Shown in pieces: positions 21,426-35,000 of a stretch of 64,000 bases of DNA (within the stretch, counting starts at the first letter, position 1; each line of letters opens with the position of its first letter). The stretch is from Acanthornis magna (lineage: Eukaryota > Chordata > Aves > Passeriformes > Acanthizidae): NCBI GenBank assembly GCA_036785705.1, contig JAWUZG010000051.1:16148501-16212500 (forward strand). The letters run 5' to 3'. The notes below the pieces were generated by a model. That model was given only the letters and a program-made list of their open reading frames with translations. It searched no databases and had not been told where the DNA came from. The position numbers and the translations under genes are program-made.

Positions 21426-24400
21426 ATAACTAGCTTTAGTGATTTTTGTTTTAATTAGACTACAGTTTTTCCTTTCATGTGACCTGAAGAACAAGGTCTG
21501 TGAAACTTTTAATGTTCCAGTCTGTGTTGGTATGCAGGTTGAATTTCTTGCCTTGCATTTCCTTGACAGCACTCCTTATTTCCCCAGTTTCCCTTGGAAA
21601 GAAATGGAATTTGAAAGAAATTATCTGGTTGTAAAATCATAACCTGTCCATTTTTAATCATTGCAACTTAGTTCCCACATGCATGTGATTCCCTGTGTGC
21701 ATAGATCCACAGGGAATTAATTGCATGTGCTCTATGCCTTTCCAAAAATTTTTTAAAGTATATTTTTAAGATACAATAAGGTCTCTGTGCCAAGCAACTG
21801 GATGTCACTTTAGCAAATTCTGTGAGGTTTGCTTGGGAAGAGGAACCTACAGATTTTGAGAGAAGCCAACTGCATGCTGTTAGTGAAATTGCAACCAGTG
21901 AGTGGCCTTTTTTGTTCATCTCATCTTTCAGATGTTTCTTGCTGTCCCAAGTGAATATAGTCACATCAATGCTGAATGACAGTAAGATGGTTCCAGAGCC
22001 ACAATTTTAACTTGCCTGCTGGTATAACTGTAGCAATCAACTGAGTGATCTGGAGCTTGACTCTCCTGCCAGCAAAAGTGAGCCACACAAGTTGAGATCT
22101 CAAGATCTTTCGAGCTCAGGGCCATGAGGTACCACCTTCCTTTCTTGTCTTTAGCAGCAGCTGCCTTGAAGTCATGCATTTTTTCACTTCACAAAGCTAG
22201 ATTTCATCAGAGTTCCTGTTTGGACAGTAGCACCTCTGTGTGTGATGAGTTAAGACCAGTGGTGGCTGGTTCTAATTTAGCTAAATCCTTAACTGCAGTT
22301 TCTTTCCTAACTGAACAGGCATTCCACTTCAGCCTAAATATTATATGGTCTGTTAGGTTAATCTTTTCTTTTTCACAGATTCTTCACTGTAGCCAGGTCA
22401 AAACTTGACAGCTTATGCAGTTGATATCTATGCATTTTTAGACTTGATAAAATCTCTTCTCTCTTAAAAATTTATATATATATTCCTGAATATAGCTACA
22501 AAGTTTTCTTTTTGCTGCTGGGCTTTAAAGTGCAATTGAAGAAAGTCAGAATTTAAAACAATCAGGAACTTGTAGGAAAAACAAATTATTAGTCAGTTGA
22601 TTGGTTGGCTTTGAGGTTTTTCCCCTCCAAGGTAGTTTAGAGAGGACTAGGGATGCAGGTGTATAGTGCATAACACACTGAGCCTCTGTGAGTCGTTTTT
22701 CAGCAATTGTTAGCAACCAAAGACTTGAAAATGTGGTGGGCAATAAAATAGGTAAGACACAACTTGAAAATACACAGATGGATGATAGGGACTGGTTTCT
22801 ACCATCCCCTTCTCCGGGGCCCTGAGAAGTAGGCAGTTTTTTTCCACTGTCAGTTTATTTGGTTTTTTTCCTGTCAGTTTTCAGCAGATTTCAGTTCCTA
22901 CAGATGCATCTTCAAGTGAAGTCTTCAGTCAGTGTTTTGGTATCAGTCCCCTTGTTGCTACAGCAGCCCAGCATGTCCAGCTTTTGAAGTTGTTCATAAG
23001 CTGAGACACAAATGTGTAAAGCAAAGTTGCTCATTCCTTCCTCCCTGTGGGGCCCGGGGCCCTTCCTGCATTCATCCCCTGCCCCACCGCGCCTCTGCCA
23101 ATGGGAGCTGCTGGTGTGTTTCTGAATGCAGGTACTTGATGGGAACAGCGGGGTCATGTTAGAAAGAGGCAAAATATCAATTTGATGGGAAGCAACTTAG
23201 ACAGTTGCCAATTCTTTTATGTTTCTCTTTCTTTAACAAGAGATGAGACCTGAGGAAGTCAGTAATGAATATTTAAACATACTCTGATGTGGCCAGATGC
23301 AGTTTTTCATGGGCTTCTGTCCTGGTAATTCTTTGAAATCTTGTGTTGAATTATAATGGGAGTGGGGGGGAGGGAGTGGAGAACCAGCTCCTTTTTGTTC
23401 CTTACTCTTGTTGGCAATAATGAATGGAAGGAATTTAATCCAATGAAAGTAATGAAACTTAATCCTTGCAATGCATCTTTGTTGCCCAGTTCAAAGAATT
23501 ATTTTAATGCGTCTTATTCACACCATGCCCTCCCTCCCCAACTGAAGACACTTCAAATAGCCTGCTCCAGAGTGCACACTGATACAGCAGTAACTCTGTC
23601 TTGGAAAACTTTCTATTGATTATTTCACTTGCCTGCTCGACTAGAGAATTGACCATTTACTGACCAGAACACTAAGGGTAGAAAGGGTTCTCGTCCATCC
23701 CTCTTGTTGGATTTTTATATAAGCATTTGTTTTTAGGACATCTTAAAGTGCCTTACAATTTTAAAACTGTATTTTGCCTGAAACATATGAATGTAGACTG
23801 TCTCTTAACAGTATTTCATTATAAATTGTAAAACAAATTGCAAACACTAAATCTACAAAAATGTTATTTCTGCTGTTGTCTGTCCATTATTTTCCGACAT
23901 CTCGGTTCTGGTGTTTCTGCAAACAGGACTTGTGTGGGATTGGAGGCATTAAAATGGGGCTGTACATGGTCGGGGAGCAGATTGGATTTGACCTGTGCTG
24001 TGTAAAACGAATAGTAGGTGAGACTTCCAAAGGGCTTGCTGAAACTCCTGGCTTTTGGGGCCCACTTGTGAGAGACCAGTGTGTGTTACAGAACCAGACC
24101 TCGTCTCACTTCTGGTATAGTGTTGCAGAGAGTTGCTCCACAGTTTAAGGGTAGAAGTAACTCACAGACAGGATAAATACATGAACAAGAGAAGGTGGTG
24201 TCATGGAGTTTTCCAGCAATATGAAAGAACAGTTCTAAACTTGGTGAATTGTTTCCCTCTTAATACGCTAACCTTGAAACCTGTAAATGACTTTTTGAAT
24301 GCTAATTTTCTGATCATGTTAACTGGCTAATGTGTTCCCATTTCTTGGGTAATCCCATGTTTCCTCCTACATCCTGAAGAGTCTTGTGATCTATTGCCAA

Positions 24401-27400
24401 AATGTTTTGGATCCTGCCGTGCAATTACCAGTTGTCAGTGCAGAAATGTGGTGTATTGGAAAATGGGACAGTGGGAAGCAAGAATGATTTGATATTAACT
24501 TCAGCAGGAACTATTTCAGAGATGGTTCAACTTCATATGTAATGAAAAACCTCTCCAAATTATGCAGCAGCTCCATTTTGAGTAACATAAAGTATAGAGG
24601 AGTGCAGTGACCTTGCAATAATAGCCAGACTGAGAATATTCTTATTTATTTTTGTTAACTAATTTAAAGATACCCTTTTCTGTGCCTTCTTAATGCCTAC
24701 CTTATATTTGGAAAATATATAAGAATCCTAGAATATATAAAAAATCCTAGAAGCGCTGATTCCTGACATGAGTTGCCCATGTTTTAATCTGTAGGAGCAA
24801 ATCTTGGCTCTCAGACACTCTCCTCTGCCTTTAGCACTAAAGCAACAGGAAGAGTGCAGTGGAAACGTGAGTGACATGGATGGCTGAACCAGATGATCAG
24901 AATGTGAAACTGACATTTGAGGCTCACACAGTTGCACAGATCTAAAGGGAAGCATTATGTTGATGCATTGGAAGTGTGTCATAAAGTAGAGCTGTACTTC
25001 TACTCAGATGAGCTGCCTTAGGTGATCAAGACAGCTAGGCCTGAATGTGTGCACCTTTTTCTTTGCACTAAGGTTGTGAGTTGCAGTTTCCAACCTTTTT
25101 AAAAAAATATTTGGGGAGAAAGTCCAAGTGCTGCATTGAAGAAGGCCCGGGCCATCTCTTTGTCCTGGCCTGGGACTTACTGGTAACATCTCAGAGCTAC
25201 TCTCAGAGTGGTAAAGGATTAATGTATCTTGGGAGTGCTGTCCAAGTGCGCAGTTTGTAACCCCTTCTTGACTCAGTGGAAGAAACAGGAACAAACTCTG
25301 TGGAACAAACCAGAAATCCTGAGAGTTCTACTTTTATCCTAAATATTACCCTTTCATCACTGTCAAAAGGCTGGCTGCCATTTACATGTCTCTGAAGATC
25401 ACTGTGTTGGCAAATTATTTCATCAAGCTTTGTCATTCCTTGTGTAAGGGAACCAGAGTGTTACAGGGTCCTCGTCTGAGCTTGACAGGAGCACTGGAAT
25501 TGGGAGGGCAAACAAACCCTTCATCTGGGTGATAGCTTAGGTGGGGCAGGGGGTCACAGATTGAGCCCAGCAGGGCAGCATGTCCCCCTTTACATCTGCA
25601 AGGACACAGACATTTACTGCTGGTGAAAGGATGTATGAAAAGCACGGCATTGGTTTGTTTGGGTGTTGTCCCTGAAAGAGTAAATTTCAGCCTTAGGGCT
25701 TTGAAAATGGATAAGAAAATGTCATTGTGGAAAAATGTTTTTCAGTAATTCCTGGTGTTCCTGGCATCCCTAGTAAAAGTTAGTGTATAACAAACATGTA
25801 TAATATTGAGCAAACAATGTCCTTTGTGCCAGCCAATGTTATGTGGTTGCTGTAAAGCCTTGCTTTGCAAATGCTGTTTGTTGACTCAGGAGGGCAGTCT
25901 GTGGTTCCTCAGGAACAGCCATGTGATGGGTGTAGGTGACCTAACACATTCTCCTTGTGAGCCGGGTGACACTGAACAAATCTTGGCCCAACTGGCATTT
26001 CATGGGAATGGGGAGGAGTATGGATGGGATGCTAGAAATAAGGGACCTTGCCTTTCCCTTAACAATAACTCTCTGCTTCAGACATGCTGGGTATTTTTTG
26101 AAGTCTGGGGTAAATGTGTCCTTTTGGGGACATCCTTTGCATCAGGTTAACGGGTTACTGTAAATCTTGTACCTCTTTGGCAGAGGATCCCCCTGGGCCA
26201 CTTGGGACAGTGCTTTGTTTCCCTGTGTATTGCCCTGCTCTCCCTCAGAGGGCCCTGAACTCAACCCCTGCTCATAAAACCTCCCCACAGGCACAGGGGC
26301 CTGGTGAAAGCAGTGGCTGAACCTGGCACTTTGTTTCTGTTGTGAGTAGCACTGCTGAAAGGGATTTGCTGGAATACCTTAAAACATCTCTTGCATTTAT
26401 ATAACCAAACACCCTTTATAATCTAAATCAGACCCGAGTGGTTTGCAGTGGTGGTTTTTATCTTCAAATAAACACTGCAGTGTGTTTTCCAAAGTTGGGT
26501 TCCCTACTTACTCTCTTCAGGTGTTTGGGGTTAAATTGCGTCTTTTTGTTTGTTTGTTTTTCTTTCGTTAAAGCAGTCCTGAGTCTTCTACTGAGAGATA
26601 TAATCATAAAAGGCCTTGCAGAAAACCCCATGCGTCTAGGCTCGTCAAAACACGTTTTGAAATGGTCCAAGAATGTCTGAAACTTTATGTTGGTCTTTCA
26701 CAACTTGCAACCCCATCTGGCTGCCTTGCACTTTCAAAACCTGTTCAGAGATGACCCTTTGCCATGGTTTGTCAGGAAAGCCCACACTGTGGTGCCTGGC
26801 CATGACTTGTCTCTAGTCCCATGCACAGCCCTCCAAGAATCCTGCCTAGAAACACTTCACAGTGCTTCTAGGAAAACAAATTTTGTTTGGTGTGTATGTG
26901 GAGGGGAGAAGTATGGCCTTGAGAGGCAGAAACTTCCTTGACTGAATGCTGACAGATGGCATATGCCAGGCGTGTCATGCAAAATACCTGTTGTCATGGC
27001 AGCAGGTATTTTCATCCCTGTGCTCACAGGTCCCTACAATGGTGAGCCATGAGGAAGAAAACCTGTGCAGCATGTCCAGGAGCATCTTGTTTGCTTCCAC
27101 ACCTCTTGATAGAGGGCTGTGGGCATGTTACATTTAATCTCTACATGAATAAGGTATCTGCTTTGGTTTATTGCTATAAATATGATCTGCAATAATAGTG
27201 GCTGGCAAAGCTCTGATGGCGTGTACTCCTGCTCCTGTGATCCCCACTTCAAGCAGGGCATTGTGGCTAGTGAATTCCCCACAGGAAAGAGGGCAAAGGC
27301 AGGGCGTCTCCCAGGGCCAGCGTGTTCCTGCAGCAAGGAGGATCCCGAGCTTGTGCTTGTTTACCTGCACCAGTTGCACGTAAATGCCATTTGCACAGGA

Positions 27401-30400
27401 GGGGATTAGCAGGGCTTGTCTTCCACCCACAGCCTGGAAACAAGGGGAAGGGGTGTTACTGTAGTTACTGCTGATGCTGCAGGTGGCTGTCCCAAAGACA
27501 GGCTCTCCTAAGAGCTGGCCTGGCTGCTGGTGAGGATGTTAAAAGGGCCCATCCCTGCATGGTCCAAGGGAGGCACAGTTCTGGCTGAGCAGTGCACCAA
27601 GACAGGCTTGTGTGAGGTGCCTCCTTAGGCTCAGGAAATGGCAGATGCCTTTGCCATTATACAGTTGAGCTTTTGCATGCAAAAGTTCTTTTCTTTTGGA
27701 GAAAGAGGTTCACCAGTGGCTGCCTGCTTCTGCTCCAGGTTGTCACAGGCTATGCTCCCACAGTCATAGATCTGCCCTCCAAGGTGACTCGCTTTGAGCA
27801 GTGTATTGAAAATGGGTGGCAAAAGTGTCACTTCTGTGTCACAGTACCAGTTACCTATGTTTTTTGGAGATTCACATTATGAAAGAACATTGACCCCAGG
27901 GTAATTCCTCAAACCCAACACCAGGTTCTGAACCAAGGATGTCCTGACAGAGAACACCTTCCAACATCATTTGTGGTCTCTTGGGAAAAGGAGAATGCCT
28001 GGGGTGATCTGTGTCGTTCATTACGGGCCCTGAGGGTGGCTTCTGTACCAGGTGAGTGTGAAGGAAACATCCTCTTTAATGGCATTTTCTGAATGCCACT
28101 CGCTCTTCAGACAAGCTGTAGCTTTTCAACAAATATGCCTTCTATACTGTTCCACACATCACAAGTGTCTAGTAAGGGTGTCTCACCTGATGTTTTTTAA
28201 ACCATCACAGTGTTGTCCCCAGATTTCTGTGGCCAAAGGTGAAGCCTGATGATAGTGTGACATGACAAAATGAGGCCCTGGTCTGACATGACTAAATAGC
28301 AACAGTGGTGTGACAAAGGGCCTGTGGATGGAGCAGAACATATTACATCATGTGTAAAGGTAACAAATGTTGGTGTTCCATGGATAGGGATATAGGAATA
28401 TGGAAATATGCCCCACAAATAATTCTTTCACATTAATTAATGCACCAACAGATGAATCCTCCAGTGATATCTGGGATGATGAGGAGGTTCAGGGTTATCA
28501 TGACCCAGCAAATCTTTAAGATGATGGCTGGTTCATCACCAGCAGAAAAGCTTTTTGTCCTTCCACAGGCTCTGCAAACAACATAATGTTGGTTGTAATC
28601 TTGATCCAGGCAACCACAGGAGGTGGGCATGGGTCTGCAGTAACTTTGTTCATTCCTGAAGTCCAGAGCAATAGCCTGGCAACAGAAAGGCTGGAATGAC
28701 ATTTGAAAAGGCTGTTCCGGTCATCTTTTGCTACTGCTCCAGGTGCCAGCATAATATATTTTCCCAAACCTGTTTCCCAGAAACCTGGTACATCCTTGGG
28801 TTTAACTAACTGTTGCAGAAGCTGTGTTGCTGTTTCTTGAGAAGACATCAATGCTGGCACTCCTGGCTACAGAGATGAAAACATCCTCCATCGCCTGTGT
28901 TTTCTCCTTGTCATAACGTGCCTGAACATCCCAAATCTGAGAGCTTTCCAACTGACTGTTGAGTTGTACATGGCAGCCCAGCCATTTCCTCCCCTCTTCT
29001 CCTCCTCTTTCTTTTTACAGTAACAATCTTTTCAAACTTGAAAAAAAAGGAAAAATCCTTTGTTGCTTTTGTCACAAACTTTTCTTCAAAATTCTCCAGG
29101 GTGAATAAAGCTTAGAAATGTCTTGTCTTCACAATATTTTATTCAGCAACAAGTATCTTCTTCATGCAAATTTCATTGGCAAACATCTAGTCAAACTCGT
29201 TCAAAGACATCCATTTTTAAAATTTCTTTTTAAGAAAAGAAAGGTGTGCTTCTTTTATTTTTAAAGCAGCCCATGATGAATGGGCTTTCAGAACCTTCAG
29301 AGAGACTGAGGAGTTCACAACTTCAGGACTGGTGTGTATTCTCCTATGAAGCCTGTGATTATAATCCTTTAAAGAACAGTAAGCAAAAACTCTTGTGGGT
29401 TGTAAAATATTTTCCCATCTCAGAATCCAAATGTTGGGCTAAAATAATCTGCAGTTGCTGCTTTGAATTTCTTAGTGGCAACAAAGCAGTGAGCTTATTG
29501 ATCAAAGTGCTTCACAGCTTAGTTAAAAATTCTGTACTAAAGATCTGTGATTTTTCAGGTACATGTCCTCTCCTGAAAATAGCTTTAAAGGCTGTGGAAA
29601 ATCTATCATGTGATTTGTAAAATATGAGCATATTTAGAACGGCATCCACCAAGGGTAAGATGTACTTCAGTGGTGGTTAAACTGGGTGTTGCACATCCAT
29701 GGAAGGCTGCAATGGAAAAAATAGTTCTGCTTTTAGAATTTGTTTATGCCAGCTTTTACAAAGAGTAAGAAACAATTGTTTCCTTGCATGCCAGGCTTGC
29801 ATTTGTGTTGTTTCTTCAGTTGTCATGCCTCCTCTATTTTCCCTGTTCACTTCAGCTGATGAGCTCCTGGCTTTTAACTTCCTATTTACTAAGTTATTCT
29901 TGACATTATGGATACCCAAACATAGATGGTGGTAATTTCCATTTCCTGGCTCTGTTTCTCATAACCCCTCCTGCCTTTGTCTCTGAAGTCAACAGCGCTG
30001 TCCTTGTGAAAGCCAAGGCTTTGCACGGATTTGGCAGACTGATTCAGCTTTTCAGCATTACTGGCTTATCTTTACTCCCATTACTTACACATAGCACCCC
30101 TTTCCTGTCTTCTTGTTCTTCCTTCTGCACAAGGATGCAAGTTGTTGGTGGCCTTTCCTTCTCTTCTCACACCTTAGTGCCTCCTCTTCTTCCTCCTAGT
30201 GAGCCCAGAAACACCTTCTTCCACAGCTGATTGCCAGCACTCCATAGCTGTCCCCATGCGGACGATAAAGACACAGACAGCTGGTCTCTGCTCCAAGATG
30301 GCCCATTCAGGATGGACGTGGCAGCCTTCTCATTCAACACATTCCCACCAGCATCAGGAACAAATTTTGAGAGATGAACCTGCCACCAATTGGTCTGCCA

Positions 30401-31692
30401 CCAATGCCCTCTGTGCCACATGGTTCTCAGTCTCAGCCTGAAGTCCTTGTTTCTAAGGACTGCTGTGAGCAAGAGTTTTCCTTGTCTGTGAGGATCTGGA
30501 AACAGAGATGCGCAGTCCTTACCTGGCAGCAGAGTGCTTAGCATCCAGGGAGACAAGTACCAGGCCCCTGCTGTGACAAGGGAACACCTTAAAATTAAGG
30601 CAGTGGCCTGTCTTTCCAGCTCTTAGAAGGAAAAATCCTTTGGATGTGGCAGCTAGAGCCAGAAACAAGAGATGCTTCTGTTGTGCACTGCATGTGCATT
30701 AGATCTGCATTAATAGGGATTGGGTTTGGTTTTACTCTCTACTGTTAGAAAGAAAAACATCTTCACTGTGTCAGGTAGAAGAAAGGACATGGTGAATAAC
30801 AGAGATGAGATCATTATATGACTTCATGAGTAGTCATGGACTGCTACAATTGAAGGAAACCATCATCCACCACTTGTTATTTAGCAGATGGGCACAGCTG
30901 AAACTCAGCTCCACTGCAAACTTTATTGTTTCCCTGTCAAATCCTAAGAGGCTGAGATACCTCCCAGGAGACCACTAATCACTGCTGGCACTGGGTGTTG
31001 CTGGCAGCATGAAGTGAACCTTAAAAGCTTTGGTGGTTCAGATTAGCATCAAAAGGGTTGAATGTTTCCTCTGGGTTCCAGCTCATACTAAACATTTAAT
31101 AAAAATCCTACATCAAGACTCAGTATGAAGGGAAAGAGTGGGCAAGCTTACTGACTGCATTTGGCATGACCAGTCCCTTACCTAAAATTAGCTGAACTCT
31201 TGGTCTCCTGTGTCAGCATGCACCAGAGCTTGGGCAGAGCCTGGCTGGTCCTTCAGGAGCTCAGACCTCTGCAGGCTTTTCTGAAGTGTGATACTAGGCA
31301 TGGCCTTTCTCTAAAGCATCATCTAACCTTGGAGGGAATTTGTTATTCCGTCACCAAGAACAGGGACTGACGAAAACCAAGTCTCCAATGGAAAATACAA
31401 GTAGAAATAAACAAGAAGAAAACTGTGTTGTTCTTCTTCTGCTCCCCTCCACCCCACCTACCCACCTGCCTGTACCATTTGTTATATTATGGTAAATAAA
31501 ACATCATTCTGTGGGCACTTCAGTCAAGGATGCCCTGTCCTCCCACTGACAGAACCTGTGCTTTGCCATAAAGTGGGATTCTACCTGATCCCATCCCTGT
31601 GAGAGGGATTTGCTGATGTTTAATAAAAGCTGTACATCTGCTCCTACCCCACTCAGGAGAGGGAACAATCCACCAAGTCTTCCTCTCCCCTT
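21426..31692. other. Distal LRRC58 3' UTR or intergenic, no gene
   Basis: About 10 kb without a supported gene. It is AT-rich up to about 24.7 kb, where it may still be LRRC58 3' UTR, then of mixed composition. AATAAA occurs at 22742, 26467, 29104 and 31622. Open frames here (for example 29246-29620) are short, lack recognisable domains and are not flanked by convincing splice sites. No CR1 or tRNA-like sequence is recognised. Confidence 0.5.
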
Positions 31693-32075
31693 TGTGCTAG
31701 TTTTGGCTGGGGTAGAGTTAATTTTCTACACAGTGGCTGGTATGGGGCTGTATTTTGAATTTGTGCTGTGCACGGGGTTGATAATATGGAGATGTATTCG
31801 TTATTGCTAAGCAGGACTTACACAGAGCCGAGGCCTTTTCTGCTTTTCATGCTGCCAGGCTGGGAAGGAGGCTGGGGACTCCTGGGGGGCTGGAAGGAGA
31901 CACAGCTGGGACAGGCAACCCCAACTGACCAAAGGGATATTCAACACCCTGTGATATCATGCTCAGTATGTAAAGTGGGGGCAAGAAAGAGGAAGGGGGG
32001 GACATTTGGATCAATGATCTTAACTAGTTGGAAAAGATCTCATCACAGAAGAGGCCATTTGTCTCTGAGTCCTAG
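31693..32075 (+). mobile_element. ERVL-type LTR, 3'-truncated
   Basis: It begins TGTGCTAGTTTTGGCTGGGG and continues with GTAGAGTTAATTTTCT, GCTGGTATGGGGCT, CTTACACAGAG, GGCCTTTTCTGC and AACTGACCAAAGGGATATTC. This matches, from memory, the abundant ERVL LTR family of songbirds and other Neoaves. A TATA-like TATGTAAAG lies at 31967. The usual 3' half, with its poly(A) signal and terminal ACA, is not present, and similarity fades near 32020-32075. It is a decayed, incomplete copy with no coding capacity. Confidence 0.8.
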
Positions 32076-35000
32076 GACCAAACCTGTATGAACATCCTTG
32101 TTTGTCAGAGCCAGAGAGGTGCTTGGTGCCTCCTCCACCAGAAAGCTTGGTCACAGCCTCGCTTGATTCCCACGCACTCTGGCTACACATTGTGGTGTAG
32201 GATCATACTGCTGCTTTCTCAGAAGCTCTATCCTGGCTCTCTTTTCCTTGCCACGGTACCTAATTCGTAACCTCATGTTTTCCCCTTGATGCTATCCCCC
32301 AAAAAAACAGTAATTAGAAAGAGTGTGGGAAACCAGCTTACAAAAGGTTGTCAGCCTCTCTCCCACATCCGACAGACTGAGGGTTTTCTCCATCCATCTG
32401 GTCCCCATCCAGCATTGCCACTGGCAGGATGCAGGAGGTCTCCACACAGAGAGTTTTTAACACCCCATAGATTGGCTTCATGGATGGAGCAGAAAGAATT
32501 AGGGAGAGTTGAAGTAGACCAGCCCTTCTTCCAGTAGCGAGCACCAGCTCCACTTTCACAGGGAGCTGCCAAACGGGAGCTGGAAGGAGGTCATGTCTCA
32601 TGCCCAAGCCTTCTGTGACTTTCTGACCTGGCCCCCTGTCAGGTGATTCTGGGATTAGCCTTACTTTGCATAAGAGACAGGCAGGATGAGCCTGTGTTGC
32701 TAACAAACCAGTTTTCACAGGTGGGAGTGAGCTGAAGTTCTAAGCATGGTGGAAACCATGCTGGAGCTGATCTTCCTGCCCTAGACAAGTTCAAAGTGCT
32801 GTAGCTTCTGCTACAAGGGGGTATGAGTCACATGTCACTTTTGCTTTTCTTCCAGCAAATTCTTGATCCCTCTAGTTCTCCCCACTTTTTCCTATTTCCA
32901 TCTCCACCTGGGCCACTCCTAAGATCTTGGCTTACCCATTTAGCAACAGTGGAGTCCAGATCAACAATGCAAAGATCATCTTTCTGAGAGACTGTTTCAA
33001 ATTTGGGAACACGCAGGGCCTTGTACTACAAAGGAAGGTTTTTTAACTTGCCCTGGATGGAGAGGCATTAACTGGGCTCATAATTTGCTGTGGCAGGAGT
33101 GAATTACAAAGTCATCTTAAAGCAGTTCAGAGAAGCATGGAAAATGGGCTTTAAAGGGAATGTGACCTGGTTCATACTCATGTCCTCAGCTGCACCTAAG
33201 TACTCCTGGCAGAGATTCTACCATCTGAATGGACAGTCTTCCAGGATGTACTAGGAGGAACAAAGTGAGCAGTGAGAGCCTCCCTGAGGGCAGCTCTGTG
33301 TAAGAGTAGTCTGCACGTGTTCCCAGTTACCTTATCAAGGTGAGTGGTTATAATGGGGAACTTCTGTCAAGGGGAATAAAGAGTTGAGAAGAGATTGTTT
33401 GGGAAGTGTCAGAAAGCCAACAGGATGGTGTGGGAACAGCAGAAGATTGTTCAAGCCTTCAGAAATCTCAGAAAAGTAGAAAAAAAGTTCACGGTCCCAT
33501 TCCTGGGAGCTGGAGAAGAGAATAGAAACTCCTGAAGTTTGAAGAAGTGGCTGGTGTTTGCTGAGAGGCTTCACTGTGTGTGGCACTTAGCCTTGGTTCT
33601 TGGGGACGGGCTCTCTGGGATGACTGCCTGTCCAAAGTCCAGTGCCCAACCTTGTGGCCTGGAAATGGGCTGGGAAAGGCAGAATGGCTTTAACGAAACC
33701 TGCAAAGTGAACCTGCAAATGGGTAAAAGCTTCAACAATTTATACCCAAGGAACCACGGACTAGGTGGGTATGTGAAAAGAAAATAATCAGTAGTTTAAA
33801 CTCCCAAATAGGAAACTTTGTTCATAACAGGAAAATGTAAAAAAGTTTCCCTTTTAAGAATAAATTGGAAAAAACTGGTATTGCTTAAGTGTGGATGGCT
33901 TAGATGCCTTTTGAAAGGGAGATGTTACAACCATTGGCTACCACGTGCTGAGAAAGGATCTAGTGCATGAAAGAGAAAAGGGTGGTTCTTCATGCTAATG
34001 GCAACATTACCCGTTCTACAGCGGGGACTAGGAGCAGACTATGTAGATCAGGAAAGCCCAAGAGGGAGCACTGTGTGCAAGCCTGTGTGTACCTGACTAC
34101 CTATCAAACGAGACCCAGCACAGATCTCCCTCTACAGGCTCATTTGCATCGTGTGAAAAGAAAACTGTATTTGCATAGATAATTTAATTCTGGGACATAT
34201 CTGTGGAGATTGCCTGCAGGCCACACTCAAGTCTCATGAGAGTTTCTACATGTGCTGGATGATAATTTCCCAGCAGAGGATGCTTCCATCCAACACATCC
34301 TGTTTCCCTTTCAGATTCGTGGTGATGGGTAGAGACTTTGGAGCTGAGCAGTTGCCTTATTGCAATGGACTTGAGCAAAGTCAGGACAATCATAGTTAAC
34401 TAAATATGAAATTGGCTTTCCCAAGACACTAATTTTCCCCAAGATGAAGCAAAAACAAATGCAATTGATCCTAAAGAAAACTTGGACAAATTTAGTGAAA
34501 TTTGGCTGCAATGTGAGTTGCTTAAGAAGAGTTTAGCAGATGAGTTAGTTAAAGTCTCTGTTAAAGTAGAGAGTAGTTTTGATGTTGTTGTGTGACACCC
34601 TGATTGGGTGTGAGCCTTTGAGGATGGACAAAGCACATGTGTTAAATGGGCTAAACCCATGAGCCAGACCCCAAGAGAGGTGTTACTAGTAATGACTGGC
34701 AAGAAGGGAGTATCTCAGTCCACAAAAATCAGCTACAAGCCCCCTTTTTCAACAGTATCAAAACAAGTATCAAAGCACTGTGTATATCTTAGAGCAAATG
34801 ACATGGGCTATACCTCCAAAATGAGGTGCTGTGTCCCAGGTGATCACAATTCCCATGAGGGATCCAGCAGGCATAACATATAAATAGTTCCATGCAGGAT
34901 GAACGAGATGCTAAAGATGAAGAGCCAGAGCAGCAGTGAAGAGGCATGAGCAGGTGGTTTACCCTTCTTATCAGGCAGTGTTGTGATGGATGCTGAACCC

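Noticed and set aside
23861..24148. 95-codon frame with an apparent acceptor (GCAAACAG) and a later GGTGAGAC
   Set aside because: Resembles an exon superficially, but the encoded peptide is not recognised and it lies in probable LRRC58 3' UTR or intergenic sequence with no partner exon.
29246..29620. 124-codon + strand open frame
   Set aside because: AT-rich sequence, no recognisable domain, no convincing splice sites or conserved neighbours.
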